From Microcella pacifica (GTDB lineage Bacteria; Actinomycetota; Actinomycetes; Actinomycetales; Microbacteriaceae): a stretch of DNA of 64,000 nucleotides. Both the position numbers and the translations under genes were made by a program. This document shows positions 52,109 to 60,994 of the stretch, piece by piece (within the stretch, counting starts at the first letter, position 1; each line of letters starts with the position of its first letter). The stretch lies in the NCBI RefSeq assembly GCF_009371975.2, contig NZ_VIKT02000012.1, positions 1 through 64,000 of the forward strand, in the 5' to 3' direction. Under the pieces are notes generated by a model. The model did no database searches. It was not told the DNA's origin and saw only the letters and a list, made by a program, of their open reading frames with translations.

Positions 52109-52600
52109 CTAGAGGTCACCACTCTCGATCGTCCGACGCGCGCCGTCGGACCGCGCACCGAGCTGGTCGTCGTGCTCATTCCCGGGGTGCAAGAGCACTA
52201 GGTGTCCCACGTGCTCCAGACCCAACTCGAGGAGCACGCGTACGTGCGAATCGGCCAGGGCGTAGTACGCGTGGCGACCCTCTCGCTTGACTCCGACAAC
52301 GCGGTGGGCGCGGAGCAGGCGGAGGGCATGCGACACCGAGGATTCGCTCGCGTCTACGACGCGAGCGATATCGTGCACGGCCATGGGACCCGGCAACAGG
52401 GCGATCAGTATGCGTACCCGCCCGGGATCACCGAGAAGGCGGAATATGTCGGCCAAGTCGGAAACATGCGGCGTGTGTGGCATCTTTGCCCGCACCTGCT
52501 CAGCGTGATCGGAATGATCGGATCCGGGAGGCACCTCGCGGTGCCGCCTCGAGCCGATGTCCTCCATGGTTCTGATGATACTCCGCACTCCTTCGCTCAC
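52109..52600 (-). CDS. ArsR/SmtB-family metal sensor with CzrA-type alpha-5 site
   Basis: A 163-residue winged-helix repressor, longer than usual through an N-terminal His/Asp-rich extension (about 1-45). The helix-turn-helix is VVDASESSVSHALRLLRAHR. In the last helix D117-x-H119-x10-H130-x2-H133 has exactly the spacing of the zinc/cobalt ligands of CzrA (D84, H86, H97, H100). No CxC alpha-3 site is present. It overlaps the CDF gene by 4 nt (GTGA), so exporter and sensor are made together. It should repress the operon until zinc or cobalt binds. Confidence 0.88.
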   Translation of the reverse strand: MSEGVRSIIRTMEDIGSRRHREVPPGSDHSDHAEQVRAKMPHTPHVSDLADIFRLLGDPGRVRILIALLPGPMAVHDIARVVDASESSVSHALRLLRAHRVVGVKREGRHAYYALADSHVRVLLELGLEHVGHLVLLHPGNEHDDQLGARSDGARRTIESGDL

Positions 52601-53406
52601 ACGGCCCGAGGAGCCTCATCGAATGCCATCGGTTCGCACTGGATAGTCGGGTGGTCGATGCTGTAGTCGTCCCGCAAGACAATCAGTATCTCGTCGAGGA
52701 CGCCGTGGTAGTCGTGCTCGGGGGAGACAACGATGTGTCCGCTCGCAGCTTCCAACCCTGATGTCACGGTCCAGACATGGAGATCGTGGATGTCGACAAC
52801 CCCGTCAACGGAGAGTATCGCCGCGCGCAGCTCGCCAAGATCGATGTGTGGCGGCGCCACTTCCAGAAGGATCCTGAGCGCTTGCCTGCTCAGCCTCCAC
52901 GTGCGCGGGAGAATGAAGAGCCCGATCGCGACCCCGACAATCGGATCCGCATAAGCCCATCCCGTGGTGAGCAGCACGACGGCCGCCGCGATGACCCCGA
53001 CCGATCCGAGCAGATCCGCCAAGACCTCGAGGTATGCTCCCCGGATGTTGAGGCTTTCCCGAGAGCCAGCCATGAGGAGACGGAAACTCACGATGTTGAT
53101 GAGCAACCCGATCGTCGACACGACCAGGAGAGGCACACCAGGCACGTCAGGCGGCTCGCTGAAACGTTGGATCGCTTCGACGATGACGTATCCAGCCACG
53201 CCGAAGAGCAAGGCTCCGTTGGCGAGTGCCGCGAGAACCTCCAGCCGGTAGAGCCCATACGTGCGCTGGAGGGTGGCCGGGCGTTTCGCCAGAGTGATGG
53301 CCGCCAGAGCCATCCCGAGCCCGATCACGTCCGTCGCCATGTGTGCAGCATCGGAGATCAACGCGAGCGAATTCACGGCGATTCCGGCCACGAACTCGAC
53401 CACCAT
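52597..53406 (-). CDS. Cation diffusion facilitator (CzcD/CzrB-like), N-terminally short
   Basis: A 269-residue CDF exporter, probably for zinc or cobalt, exchanging with protons. The metal sites are in SLALISDAAHMATDV (TM2) and SLNIRGAYLEVLADLLGSVG (TM5; AYLEV replaces the more common HxxxD), and a cytoplasmic domain follows with HIDLGELRAAILSVDGVVDI. The first ATG (53406) lies in the middle of TM1 (MVVEFVAGIAVNSLALIS). Upstream, the same frame has no ATG or GTG before a stop, so the start is unclear. An alternate frame just upstream reads ALAPALA where LALN-like residues would be expected, which hints at a lost base near 53416. Confidence 0.8.
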   Translation of the reverse strand: MVVEFVAGIAVNSLALISDAAHMATDVIGLGMALAAITLAKRPATLQRTYGLYRLEVLAALANGALLFGVAGYVIVEAIQRFSEPPDVPGVPLLVVSTIGLLINIVSFRLLMAGSRESLNIRGAYLEVLADLLGSVGVIAAAVVLLTTGWAYADPIVGVAIGLFILPRTWRLSRQALRILLEVAPPHIDLGELRAAILSVDGVVDIHDLHVWTVTSGLEAASGHIVVSPEHDYHGVLDEILIVLRDDYSIDHPTIQCEPMAFDEAPRAV

Positions 53407-53894
53407 GCAGTTCAGGCGAGCGCTGGCGCGAGGGCGTAGCTGTGCGCTGGCCGTTCCGCGAGCCAGTCTTGGCCTTGTCGCGTGGCGCGGTGTCGGTTAC
53501 GGACGCTACGTCAGCAGGAGCTTGCGTCGCAGTCACGGGTGTTTGCCGTGTCGACGCGGGAAGGCCCCACGCACTCAAGGGCGCGAGCGAGCGGCCGGGC
53601 CGATCATCCGAGTCGGTGCCACCGAGACGTCGCGGCCATCGCGGCATGCCACTCGCTATTGCAGAAGGGCTCCCTCGGTCGTCGCTCCTAGACAACTCAG
53701 GAGGGACTGCGGGCTGTGACCACGGGCCGGCTCGAGCGCACCGACCCCCTCCGACGCCGGTGGATCGCTCAGGGTAGATTGATTCGGATTGCGTTCGCGA
53801 CCATCATGAGTACGCCGTCCGCTCAGGTAGCGTGGCTCCAGACCCCTCCATTGCGAGCCGCAGACCCGCATGTCACGAAAGGCGAGCATGACCC
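53407..53894. other. Intergenic region without a supported gene
   Basis: About 490 bp lie between the divergent CDF and VKOR genes. Several open frames cross it on both strands but none has family similarity, a good ribosome binding site or the codon pattern of its neighbours. CAACTCAGGAG near 53693 resembles a single arm of the dyad elements. TAGATT near 53776 could serve as promoter for a transcript towards VKOR. I see no other structure. Confidence 0.5.
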
Positions 53895-54503
53895 ATGAAC
53901 GAGCGCATACTCCAGCCAGTCGGTCACCGGTCGCCGGTCGCGCTCGCGATCGTCCTGCTTGCCTCGGGGCTGATCGGATGGTTTGCCTCTGCGGCCCTGC
54001 TGGTGGAGCGGATCCGTAGCCTGCAGAACCCGACCGTCTCGCTCAGTTGCGACATCAGTCCGTTCGTAACGTGCGGCGCTCTTTTCGACCGCTGGCAGGC
54101 ATCTCTGCTGGGCTTCCCGAACCCGATCCTGGGTGTCGCGGGCTTCGTTGCGCCAATCGTCGTCGCCGCGGGCCTGCTCGCTGGAGCGCGCTTCAGCGCC
54201 TGGTACTGGCGACTATTCACGGCCGGTGTTCTCGGAGCGTGGCTTTTTGTCACGTGGCTCTTCGCACAGAGCGTTTTCGTGATCGGGGTGTTGTGCCCGT
54301 ACTGCATGGTCGTCTGGGCAGTCACAATTCCTCTGTGGTGGTACCTGGTGTCATGGGCGTTGCGTAGCGGCGCTCTCTTCGGGACCAGGGCACGGCGGTT
54401 CGGCGAGTGGTTCTTCCCGTTCGCGTGGGTCGCCACGCTGGCGAATTACGCCGTGATCGTGATATCCATTCTGGTCGAATTTCCGTTTCTCTTGAGCGGG
54501 TAG
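53895..54503 (+). CDS. Vitamin K epoxide reductase (VKOR) family protein
   Basis: A 202-residue membrane oxidoreductase with about five spans that passes electrons from DsbA-like partners to quinone. The CxxC active site is in GVLCPYCMVV (C134, C137) and the loop pair in SLSCDISPFVTCG (C52, C60). In actinobacteria VKOR replaces DsbB, and menaquinone would be the acceptor, whose pathway is encoded nearby. AAAGGCGAGC precedes the ATG at a workable distance. Two DsbA-like genes are at 47.1 and 50.9 kb. Confidence 0.93.
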   Translation: MNERILQPVGHRSPVALAIVLLASGLIGWFASAALLVERIRSLQNPTVSLSCDISPFVTCGALFDRWQASLLGFPNPILGVAGFVAPIVVAAGLLAGARFSAWYWRLFTAGVLGAWLFVTWLFAQSVFVIGVLCPYCMVVWAVTIPLWWYLVSWALRSGALFGTRARRFGEWFFPFAWVATLANYAVIVISILVEFPFLLSG

Positions 54504-54581
54504 CAGCCCGGCACTGTCCGCCCGCTCGCGCTGTGCGACTCGTGAGCCAGAGTGCGCCCAGGCGTCTGCTGGCTCTGGCGA

Positions 54582-55403
54582 TCAACGGGTCATGGAGGCA
54601 CAACGCACTGCCAGCGTGCGGCGACCGCGATTCCCGTAGCGGGCGGCGATGCGCTCGGCGCGCAGCGTGAGGGTGTCGTCATTCTGGTAGACGCCGAGGC
54701 GAATCAGCGCGTTGGAAAGGTTGACTGCTCCAGCGTGGCGCGCCGCATCATCATCGGCGATCAGCTCAATGCTGAGCCGGGTCGTGCGGTGCAGTTGACG
54801 CGCAACCTCGGCGCGCGGCAGGCACGCGAGATGGAGATCAGCCAGTCGCGTCGCCAAGAGGTGGCCCCAGCGAAGGTGCGCGCTCTCGTGGGCGATGACT
54901 GCACCCACTTGCGCGGGGTTCAGCAGGGCCTTGAGGCCCGTGGAAATGACGACGATGCCGCCGGAGACGGGAATCGCGCAAGCGATAGGTTCGTCCGTTT
55001 CGCACTCGAGCACCAGCGTGCCGCCGACCTGCTCGGCGTGATGCGGCAGCGACAGGAGCGTGGATCGATTATGACGCTGTGCGCCAAGGACCCTTTCGAG
55101 AGCGACCGAGATGACCGTGACCAAGCCCGAGAATGCGATAGCGGTGATCCAGCCAAGCAAGGAGATCGCCACCTGCTCGCCCCAGGGCTCTGCCGACCTC
55201 GTGGATACGGAGACAGCAGCACCGACGCTGAGCACCATCGCACCACCCATCAACATCATTCCCAGCACAAGGGCGACGTGCCACAGTGCCAGCGCCAGTG
55301 CGGGGCGACGCACTTGCCATCGCGCCTGCCTCAATACCCGTGGGGAGACCACCAGAAGTGTGAACGCGGCACTCGTGAGCGCACCCACCAACGCGAGTGT
55401 CAC
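54582..55403 (-). CDS. M56 family metallopeptidase (BlaR1-like)
   Basis: A 273-residue membrane zinc protease with three to four TM helices. The zinc motif is VIAHESAHLRWGHL (HExxH), with a third ligand expected near ELIADDDAA. BlaR1-type proteins cleave BlaI repressors after a signal. Here there is no C-terminal penicillin-binding sensor domain, so the signal is not a beta-lactam by sequence. It overlaps the BlaI gene by 4 nt. In actinobacterial copper islands this pair is common. Confidence 0.88.
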   Translation of the reverse strand: MTLALVGALTSAAFTLLVVSPRVLRQARWQVRRPALALALWHVALVLGMMLMGGAMVLSVGAAVSVSTRSAEPWGEQVAISLLGWITAIAFSGLVTVISVALERVLGAQRHNRSTLLSLPHHAEQVGGTLVLECETDEPIACAIPVSGGIVVISTGLKALLNPAQVGAVIAHESAHLRWGHLLATRLADLHLACLPRAEVARQLHRTTRLSIELIADDDAARHAGAVNLSNALIRLGVYQNDDTLTLRAERIAARYGNRGRRTLAVRCASMTR

Positions 55404-55780
55404 GGCGTCATGGTGCGATCGTACGCAAGGGCGGCTCGCAGGAGCGCCGAATCGACATCGTCGAGGTTTCCGACGAATTTCACGAGGGCCGCCCGACGGT
55501 CCTCGACCGTTGCGAGCGCCGACAGCATCGAATCGCTCGCGTCCTCCGCCTCTGATCGAACCGCGGCAAACTTCACTCGGCGAGGCGACAGCGCAATCCG
55601 GCGCACCCGGCCCTTGGCCACAAGGCGTTCCAGCGACGTCAGCACGGTGGTGTAGGCCGGCTTCTTGCCGGGCAGCGCCTCCTGAATCTCAGCCGCCCCG
55701 AGGGGCTCTGCGCTTCGGTGAAGCACTCCGACGATCTCGCTCTCGAGCTGCCCCTGTGCGCGCGTCTTGCGTCCGGGCAT
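55400..55780 (-). CDS. BlaI/MecI/CopY family transcriptional repressor
   Basis: A 126-residue winged-helix repressor starting MPGRKTRAQGQLESEIVGVL at 55780, behind a strong GAAGGAGG. The recognition region AEIQEALPGKKPAYTTVLTS and the C-terminal dimerisation helix VDSALLRAALAYD are typical. It is presumably cleaved by the adjacent M56 protease. A candidate operator lies at 56515-56532 upstream of the DUF5134 gene. Confidence 0.9.
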   Translation of the reverse strand: MPGRKTRAQGQLESEIVGVLHRSAEPLGAAEIQEALPGKKPAYTTVLTSLERLVAKGRVRRIALSPRRVKFAAVRSEAEDASDSMLSALATVEDRRAALVKFVGNLDDVDSALLRAALAYDRTMTP

Positions 55781-55881
55781 GTCACGCCTCCTTCTCTCCA
55801 GCACTCTACAAGTTCCGCTCCAGAGCTCGGCGGCCCGCATGCACGTCGTGGCGCAGACGCGACGGCGGCGAGAGACAGTGG

Positions 55882-56490
55882 TTAGGGAACGACGATCGCG
55901 ATGGACATCACCACCATGCCGAGCCCCATCACGATTGAGCTGACATGGTCACCGTAGAGGAGCGGCTCGCGCACTCGGCCGCGCCGGATGCTCCCGATAA
56001 GTCCTGCGAGGATCTTCGCCACGCCCGCCACCAGTGCCACGATCGTCCCGACACCCAGCCAGGTCACCGCCAGAGGCAGAGAGCCGTGAACTTCGCCCTG
56101 CATTCCCGACATCGAGCCCTCTGCCATCGCGCCACCGTCGGACATCGCGATGAGCATCCAGCACATCGTGGCCATCATGACGGCGTGAAGGTACTGCAAG
56201 GCGGCTGAGTGCTCGAGCAGCTCGCGTCGAAGCCAGCCTGCCTGCTCAGCCACTCCGAGACCGGCGAACCAGAGGGCAGCCAACGCAAAGAGGAGGATCT
56301 GCGGCCAGGGCGCAAGAGACATGCCCCACGGCCACGTCATCGCGATCATCCCCGATGACATGGCCATGTGCAGCAGCATCTCGATGCGCGTGAACCCACG
56401 ACGCGACAGAACGAGCCGAAACAGCGCGTAGCTCCCAGCAGCCGCGAGCGCGATGGTGATTCCCCACTGTGCGGCAAGTCCTTCGACCAC
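55882..56490 (-). CDS. DUF5134 domain-containing membrane protein
   Basis: A 202-residue protein with five or six TM helices starting from the GTG at 56490 (VVEGLAAQWGITIALAAAGS), behind GAGGA. His/Met-rich spans (EMLLHMAMSSGMIAMTWPWG; LHAVMMATMCWMLIAMSDGG) recall copper-handling membrane proteins. DUF5134 genes are regularly found beside CtaG and CopA in actinobacteria, and the function is unproven. The long upstream frame to 56646 crosses the operator and is not used. Confidence 0.8.
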   Translation of the reverse strand: MVEGLAAQWGITIALAAAGSYALFRLVLSRRGFTRIEMLLHMAMSSGMIAMTWPWGMSLAPWPQILLFALAALWFAGLGVAEQAGWLRRELLEHSAALQYLHAVMMATMCWMLIAMSDGGAMAEGSMSGMQGEVHGSLPLAVTWLGVGTIVALVAGVAKILAGLIGSIRRGRVREPLLYGDHVSSIVMGLGMVVMSIAIVVP

Positions 56491-56693
56491 GTCGAATCCT
56501 CTTCCCAGTTTATCTCTACTCTGTGTAGTAGAACAGGAGCTACTCTGCCACACGATGTAGAGTTCCGGCATGCTGGTGGCGCACGGGGAGGGTAACGTGA
56601 AGACAACTGACTGGCTGCGCCGTGAGTCCAGCTCGACGTGCAGCACACTAGCGCGCCCGGCCCGGGCGCGGAGTCAGTGTTGGTGGTGCCGCG
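56491..56693. promoter_or_regulatory. Divergent control region with BlaI-type dyad
   Basis: TCTACT (56515-56520) and AGTAGA (56527-56532) form a dyad around CTGTGT, 25 nt upstream of the DUF5134 start. It resembles the TACTAC/GTAGTA-type boxes of actinobacterial BlaI. A half-site pair TACTCT/TGTAGAG occurs 10-35 nt further on. The region also serves the divergent ctaG/copA operon. Binding by the BlaI protein encoded at 55.4 kb is inference. Confidence 0.5.
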
Positions 56694-58733
56694 ATGAGCT
56701 CTGATAAGAACGGGCGCACCTCGATCCACCCTTCGCTCAAGCCCGCACGCCCGCACCGCGGTATACTCGCCGTTTTCGTCGCCGGTGTCTCGCTGCAGGC
56801 TGCCGGCGTTCCCGCGCTGGCTGTCGTTCTCCTGGGCAGCTCGGGATATGACGCACTCGCGTGAAGCTACCCCGGAATCTTCACGTCCTTGCTGTCGGCG
56901 ATCCTGCGCGTCGTTGCCGAAGGAGCCTCGTGGCTCACGGTCGGGGCCCTCGTCTGCGCTCTCTTCCTGCGTGCCGTGCCAGGACAGTCGCGTCGCCTCC
57001 TCGACCAAGACTTCGAGGTTCGTGTCGGTCGAGCATCCGCTCTGGTGTGGGCCGGTTCAGCGCTCCTGCTGATCCCGGTCGATGCGGCGGATGCCAATGG
57101 ACAGACGATCGAAACGCTGCTCTTGCCCGGAGCTTTGCCGTACCTGGTGCAAGGCTCGTACCTTCCTGGAGCGTGGATCGTCGCCTTCATTCTGGCCTCC
57201 GCCAGCTACTTCCTCCTCGCCTTGGGTTCACGCTGGACGACCTTCCTGCCGGCCCTGCTCGCCTCGATGTTGGCTGTGCTCGCACCCGTCGTGGTCGGCC
57301 AGGTTCTGGTAGGTCCCGGGCATGACTTCGGGTCGGATGCGGCGATCATCGGAGTTCCCGTCAGCGCGGCGCTCTTCGGGGCAAGCACTGTCCTTACTTT
57401 GCGGCTGTGCTCCGGGCGCGCGATCCGACCCGGCACCCTTGACAGATTCGTGCGCATGGCCTGGTTCGCCTGGCCACTCGTTCTTGGATCGGAAATGGTG
57501 CTCGCGGCGTTCAAACTTGTCGGCCCCGACCCGTGGCAAACAGCTACCGCGACCTTGATCCTCACACGCTTGGGTCTGCTCGTGGGTCTCGCGTGCCTCT
57601 TCGCGTTCACCGTCATCGGTGAGCGCCGCAGGCGCATATCGCGGCACCAACTGACGCTTCTCTCGTGCGTCGGGACGACTCTCTCGTTGACCTATCTACT
57701 GGTAGGTGTCGTGATGACACGTATCCCGCCGCCCCAGTACTTCGTGCCCACGACGATCGCGGAGGTGTTCTTCGGCTTCACGATTGATGAGGCCCCAACC
57801 TTGACCGTGCTCGCGACGAGCTGGCGGCCCAACATCCTGTTCGCAGTCATCGCCGTTTCGGCCGTCATCTTGTACCTCGCGGCTCTGAGGCGAGTTCGGT
57901 CTCGCGGGCATGCCTGGCCGCTTGGTCGCACCGTCTCCTGGGTGCTGGGGTGGGTGGTAGTCGTCGTCGCCACCAGTTCGGGTCTGGGCAAGTATTCGGG
58001 CATCGACTTTGGCGTGCACATGACGGTGCACATGGCCCTCAACATGCTGGCGCCGCTCTTGCTGGTCATGGGCGGCGTAGTCACCCTCTTCTTGCGTGCA
58101 ACCACGCCAGCCGGGACTCATGGAGCCGCAGGCCCGCACGAGTGGCTTGCCGCGGTTCTCAAGTGGCGGGTCTTGCGAGTGCTCTACAACCCTCTGCTCA
58201 TCTTCGTTCTGTTCATCGGGTCCTACTACGGGCTGTATTTCACCGGTCTGTTTGAGGAAGCGATGCGGTTCCACTGGGGCCACCAAGCGATGAATCTGCA
58301 CTTCCTCATCGTCGGATATCTCTACTACTCCCTCATCATCGGCGTCGACCGGCCTCCGCGCCCCTTGCCTCACCTCGGCCGGCTGGGATTCGTTCTCGCT
58401 GCGATGCCGTTCCACGCCTTCTTCGGCGTCATTCTCATGACCAGCACCACACTCATCGCCGAAGACTTCTACCGGCAGGTCGGGGCACCCTGGGCCGACC
58501 TCAGTGCCTCGCAATATGTCGGCGGCGGTGTGGCCTGGGCCGGCGGCGAACTGCCTCTCCTGATCGTCATCATCGCCCTCGGTATCCAGTGGGCACGTCA
58601 AGATCAGCGCGAGGCCGTGCGTAAAGACCGGCACTTCGATTCCGGCCTCGACGACGATTTCGAGGAGTACAACGCAATGCTCCGGCGCCTCGCGAACCGA
58701 CGTGCAACCGCCGACTCCCGAGAGGACACATGA
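56694..58733 (+). pseudogene. CopD-CtaG fusion interrupted by an in-frame TGA
   Basis: From the ATG at 56694 the frame reads MSSDKNGRTSIHPSLKPARP and a first TM helix (GILAVFVAGVSLQAAGVPAL), then stops at TGA (56862-56864) after GYDALA. The same frame continues without further stops as SYPGIFTSLLSAILRVVAEG and on to 58733. This matches the expected protein: a CopD domain (about 65-300) followed by a CtaG domain with PFHAFFGVILMTSTTLIAED and the tail FEEYNAMLRRLANR. A single base change (for example GGA to TGA) would explain it. A TTG restart at 56889 is possible but has no ribosome binding site. The stop overlaps copA by 4 nt. Confidence 0.75.
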
Positions 58734-60976
58734 CGACGCCGATCAACCAGGAGACCTCGATCGTGCACCTCAACATCGAGGGGATGACATGTGCTGCCTG
58801 CGCAGGTCGGGTGGAGAGGGCGCTCTCGCGACTCGACGGAGCCGTCGCCACGGTGAACTATGCGACTGAGCGAGCAACCGTCACGGGGATCGAGCGGGCA
58901 CGGATCGCCGACGCAACAGAGGCGGTGGCGAAGGCAGGGTATCGGGCCCACCTTCGCACAGAGGCCGACGACGACTGGACCAGGCGAAGCACACTGGCGC
59001 GTCTCACGTCGTTGCGCCGCCGCCTTGCGGTATCGGCGTTGCTCACCGTGCCGCTCATGGACCTGAGCATTACGCTTGCGCTCGTCCCGAACCTGCGGTT
59101 CCCTTTCTGGGAACTGGTGTGCATCCTGCTCGCCGTTCCGATCGTGACGTGGGCGGCGTGGCCATTCCACCGAGCTACGGTGCGGAATCTCCGTCATGGA
59201 TCGATGAGCATGGACACGCTCGTCACCCTCGGGATAGTGGTCTCGTTCGGCTGGGCGGTCGCGACCATCATTTTCGGCCCGGACGACGGCGGCTACTGGG
59301 TGGGGTTCGGTCCAACTCCGCCGGGAGCCGACTCGATCTATCTCGATGTCGCGGCGGGCCTCACGACCTTCCAGCTTGCCGGTCGATACTTCGAAACACG
59401 CTCGCGCCGCAAGGCCGGGGAAGTCGTCGATGCGCTCGGTGCCCTGGTTCCCATGACGGTGCGACGGATCCACGGAAGCGACGAAGAGCTCGTCTCCGCC
59501 GCCGATTTGCGCGTTGGTGACACCTTCGCCGTGCATCCAGGCGAGTCGATCGCCGCGGACGGCGTCATCAAGGAAGGGCGCGCGGCCATCGACGAGAGCG
59601 TCCTGACTGGTGAGCCGCTACCGCGGGAAGCGGTCGTGGGCGACACCGTCATGGGCGGGGCCGTCAGTGCCGACGGATACCTTCTCATTGAGGCGAAGGC
59701 TGTGGGCGAGCACACCCGACTTGCGCAAATGTCAGCACTCGCGGAGCGAGCGCAAGAGAGCAAAGCTCGAATTCAAACGCTGGTCGACCGAGTCGTCACC
59801 TGGTTCGTGCCATCGGCGATCGGCCTAGCCGTACTCGTCACCGTGGCGTGGATCGTCGCGGGGGCCGCACTGACGCAGGCAGTCGGAATCGGCATTGCTG
59901 TGCTCATCATCGCCTGCCCCTGTGCGCTTGGACTCGCCACACCGACGGCGCTCCTCATGGGTGTGGGCCGTGGTGCCCACATGGGCATCCTGATCAAAGG
60001 CATCAGCGCACTCGAGGCGTCCGGTCGTGTGGATACCGTCGTTCTCGACAAGACGGGCACGGTGACCACCGGTCGCATGCAGGTGACTGAGTTTCAGACC
60101 AAGGGAGCGGTGAATCGCGAAGATGCGCTCCGCTGGGCCGGCGCCCTGGAGTCCCGCTCCGAACACCCTGCTGCCCGCGCGATATGCGCATTCGTCCTCT
60201 CGAGAGTCTCGCCATTGCCCCGCGTGGACGACGAGCAGATCCGGCCGGGCCTCGGCGTGGCCGGGCACATCGAAGGTGCAACCACGGTGATCGGCAGCCC
60301 CCGTCTCGCCGAGGAGTTCGGCGTCGCCTTCACGGAGGACGACCGGCGCACGATCGCAGTGATCCGCGAACGCGGGGACACGGCAATTGTCCTCGGCCGT
60401 GCCGACCGGGTAGTCGCATTTCTCGCGCTGGGCGACGAGCTCAAGGACTCCGCCGTTGCCGCCATCGCAAGCCTGCGCGATCTCGGACTGAGAACCATCC
60501 TCCTGAGCGGCGACCACGAGACGACGGTTCGACGTGTTGCGGCCGCGGTCGGCATCGACGACGTGCGAGCCGGAGTGATGCCCGAGGCGAAAGCAGAGGT
60601 GATCAACGCTCTGAAGAGGGCAGGTCGTCACGTCGCCATGGTGGGCGACGGGATTAATGACGCACCAGCACTCGCGACAGCCCATCTCGGTCTGGCAGTC
60701 GCCGACGGGAGCGACATCGCGATTCGTTCTGCCGACATTGTCCTCATTCGAGAGGACCTCCGAGTGGTCGCCGATGCTGTTCGGCTTGCCCGTCGTACTC
60801 TGGGTACTATTCGGACAAATCTCTTCTGGGCTTTCGGCTACAACATGGCGGCGATTCCCCTCGCCGCTGCTGGACTTCTCAATCCACTCATCGCCGCAGC
60901 TGCCATGGCGCTCTCGTCAGTGCTCGTCGTCGCGAACAGCATGCGCCTGCGCAACTTCGTGAGCATCAGCGAATAA
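58730..60976 (+). CDS. copA: Copper-translocating P-type ATPase
   Basis: A 748-residue P1B-type ATPase exporting Cu(I). The N-terminal heavy-metal domain has GMTCAACAGRVERAL (C21, C24). Eight TM helices surround the CPC motif (IIACPCALGLATPTALLMG). The actuator has SVLTGEPLP, phosphorylation is at DKTGTVTTG, the nucleotide domain has SEHPAARAI and the hinge is MVGDGINDAPALATAHLG. TM7/TM8 signatures (FGYNMAAIPLAAAG; MALSSVLVVANSMRL) fit copper specificity. It is translationally coupled to the broken CopD-CtaG gene. The BlaI/BlaR1 pair nearby may control it. Confidence 0.95.
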   Translation: MTTPINQETSIVHLNIEGMTCAACAGRVERALSRLDGAVATVNYATERATVTGIERARIADATEAVAKAGYRAHLRTEADDDWTRRSTLARLTSLRRRLAVSALLTVPLMDLSITLALVPNLRFPFWELVCILLAVPIVTWAAWPFHRATVRNLRHGSMSMDTLVTLGIVVSFGWAVATIIFGPDDGGYWVGFGPTPPGADSIYLDVAAGLTTFQLAGRYFETRSRRKAGEVVDALGALVPMTVRRIHGSDEELVSAADLRVGDTFAVHPGESIAADGVIKEGRAAIDESVLTGEPLPREAVVGDTVMGGAVSADGYLLIEAKAVGEHTRLAQMSALAERAQESKARIQTLVDRVVTWFVPSAIGLAVLVTVAWIVAGAALTQAVGIGIAVLIIACPCALGLATPTALLMGVGRGAHMGILIKGISALEASGRVDTVVLDKTGTVTTGRMQVTEFQTKGAVNREDALRWAGALESRSEHPAARAICAFVLSRVSPLPRVDDEQIRPGLGVAGHIEGATTVIGSPRLAEEFGVAFTEDDRRTIAVIRERGDTAIVLGRADRVVAFLALGDELKDSAVAAIASLRDLGLRTILLSGDHETTVRRVAAAVGIDDVRAGVMPEAKAEVINALKRAGRHVAMVGDGINDAPALATAHLGLAVADGSDIAIRSADIVLIREDLRVVADAVRLARRTLGTIRTNLFWAFGYNMAAIPLAAAGLLNPLIAAAAMALSSVLVVANSMRLRNFVSISE

Positions 60977-60994
60977 CACGAGATCCAGCTCGCC

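Noticed and set aside
53656-53898. Small ORFs on both strands in the CDF/VKOR gap
   Set aside because: No ribosome binding site, no family and compositional bias typical of random frames.
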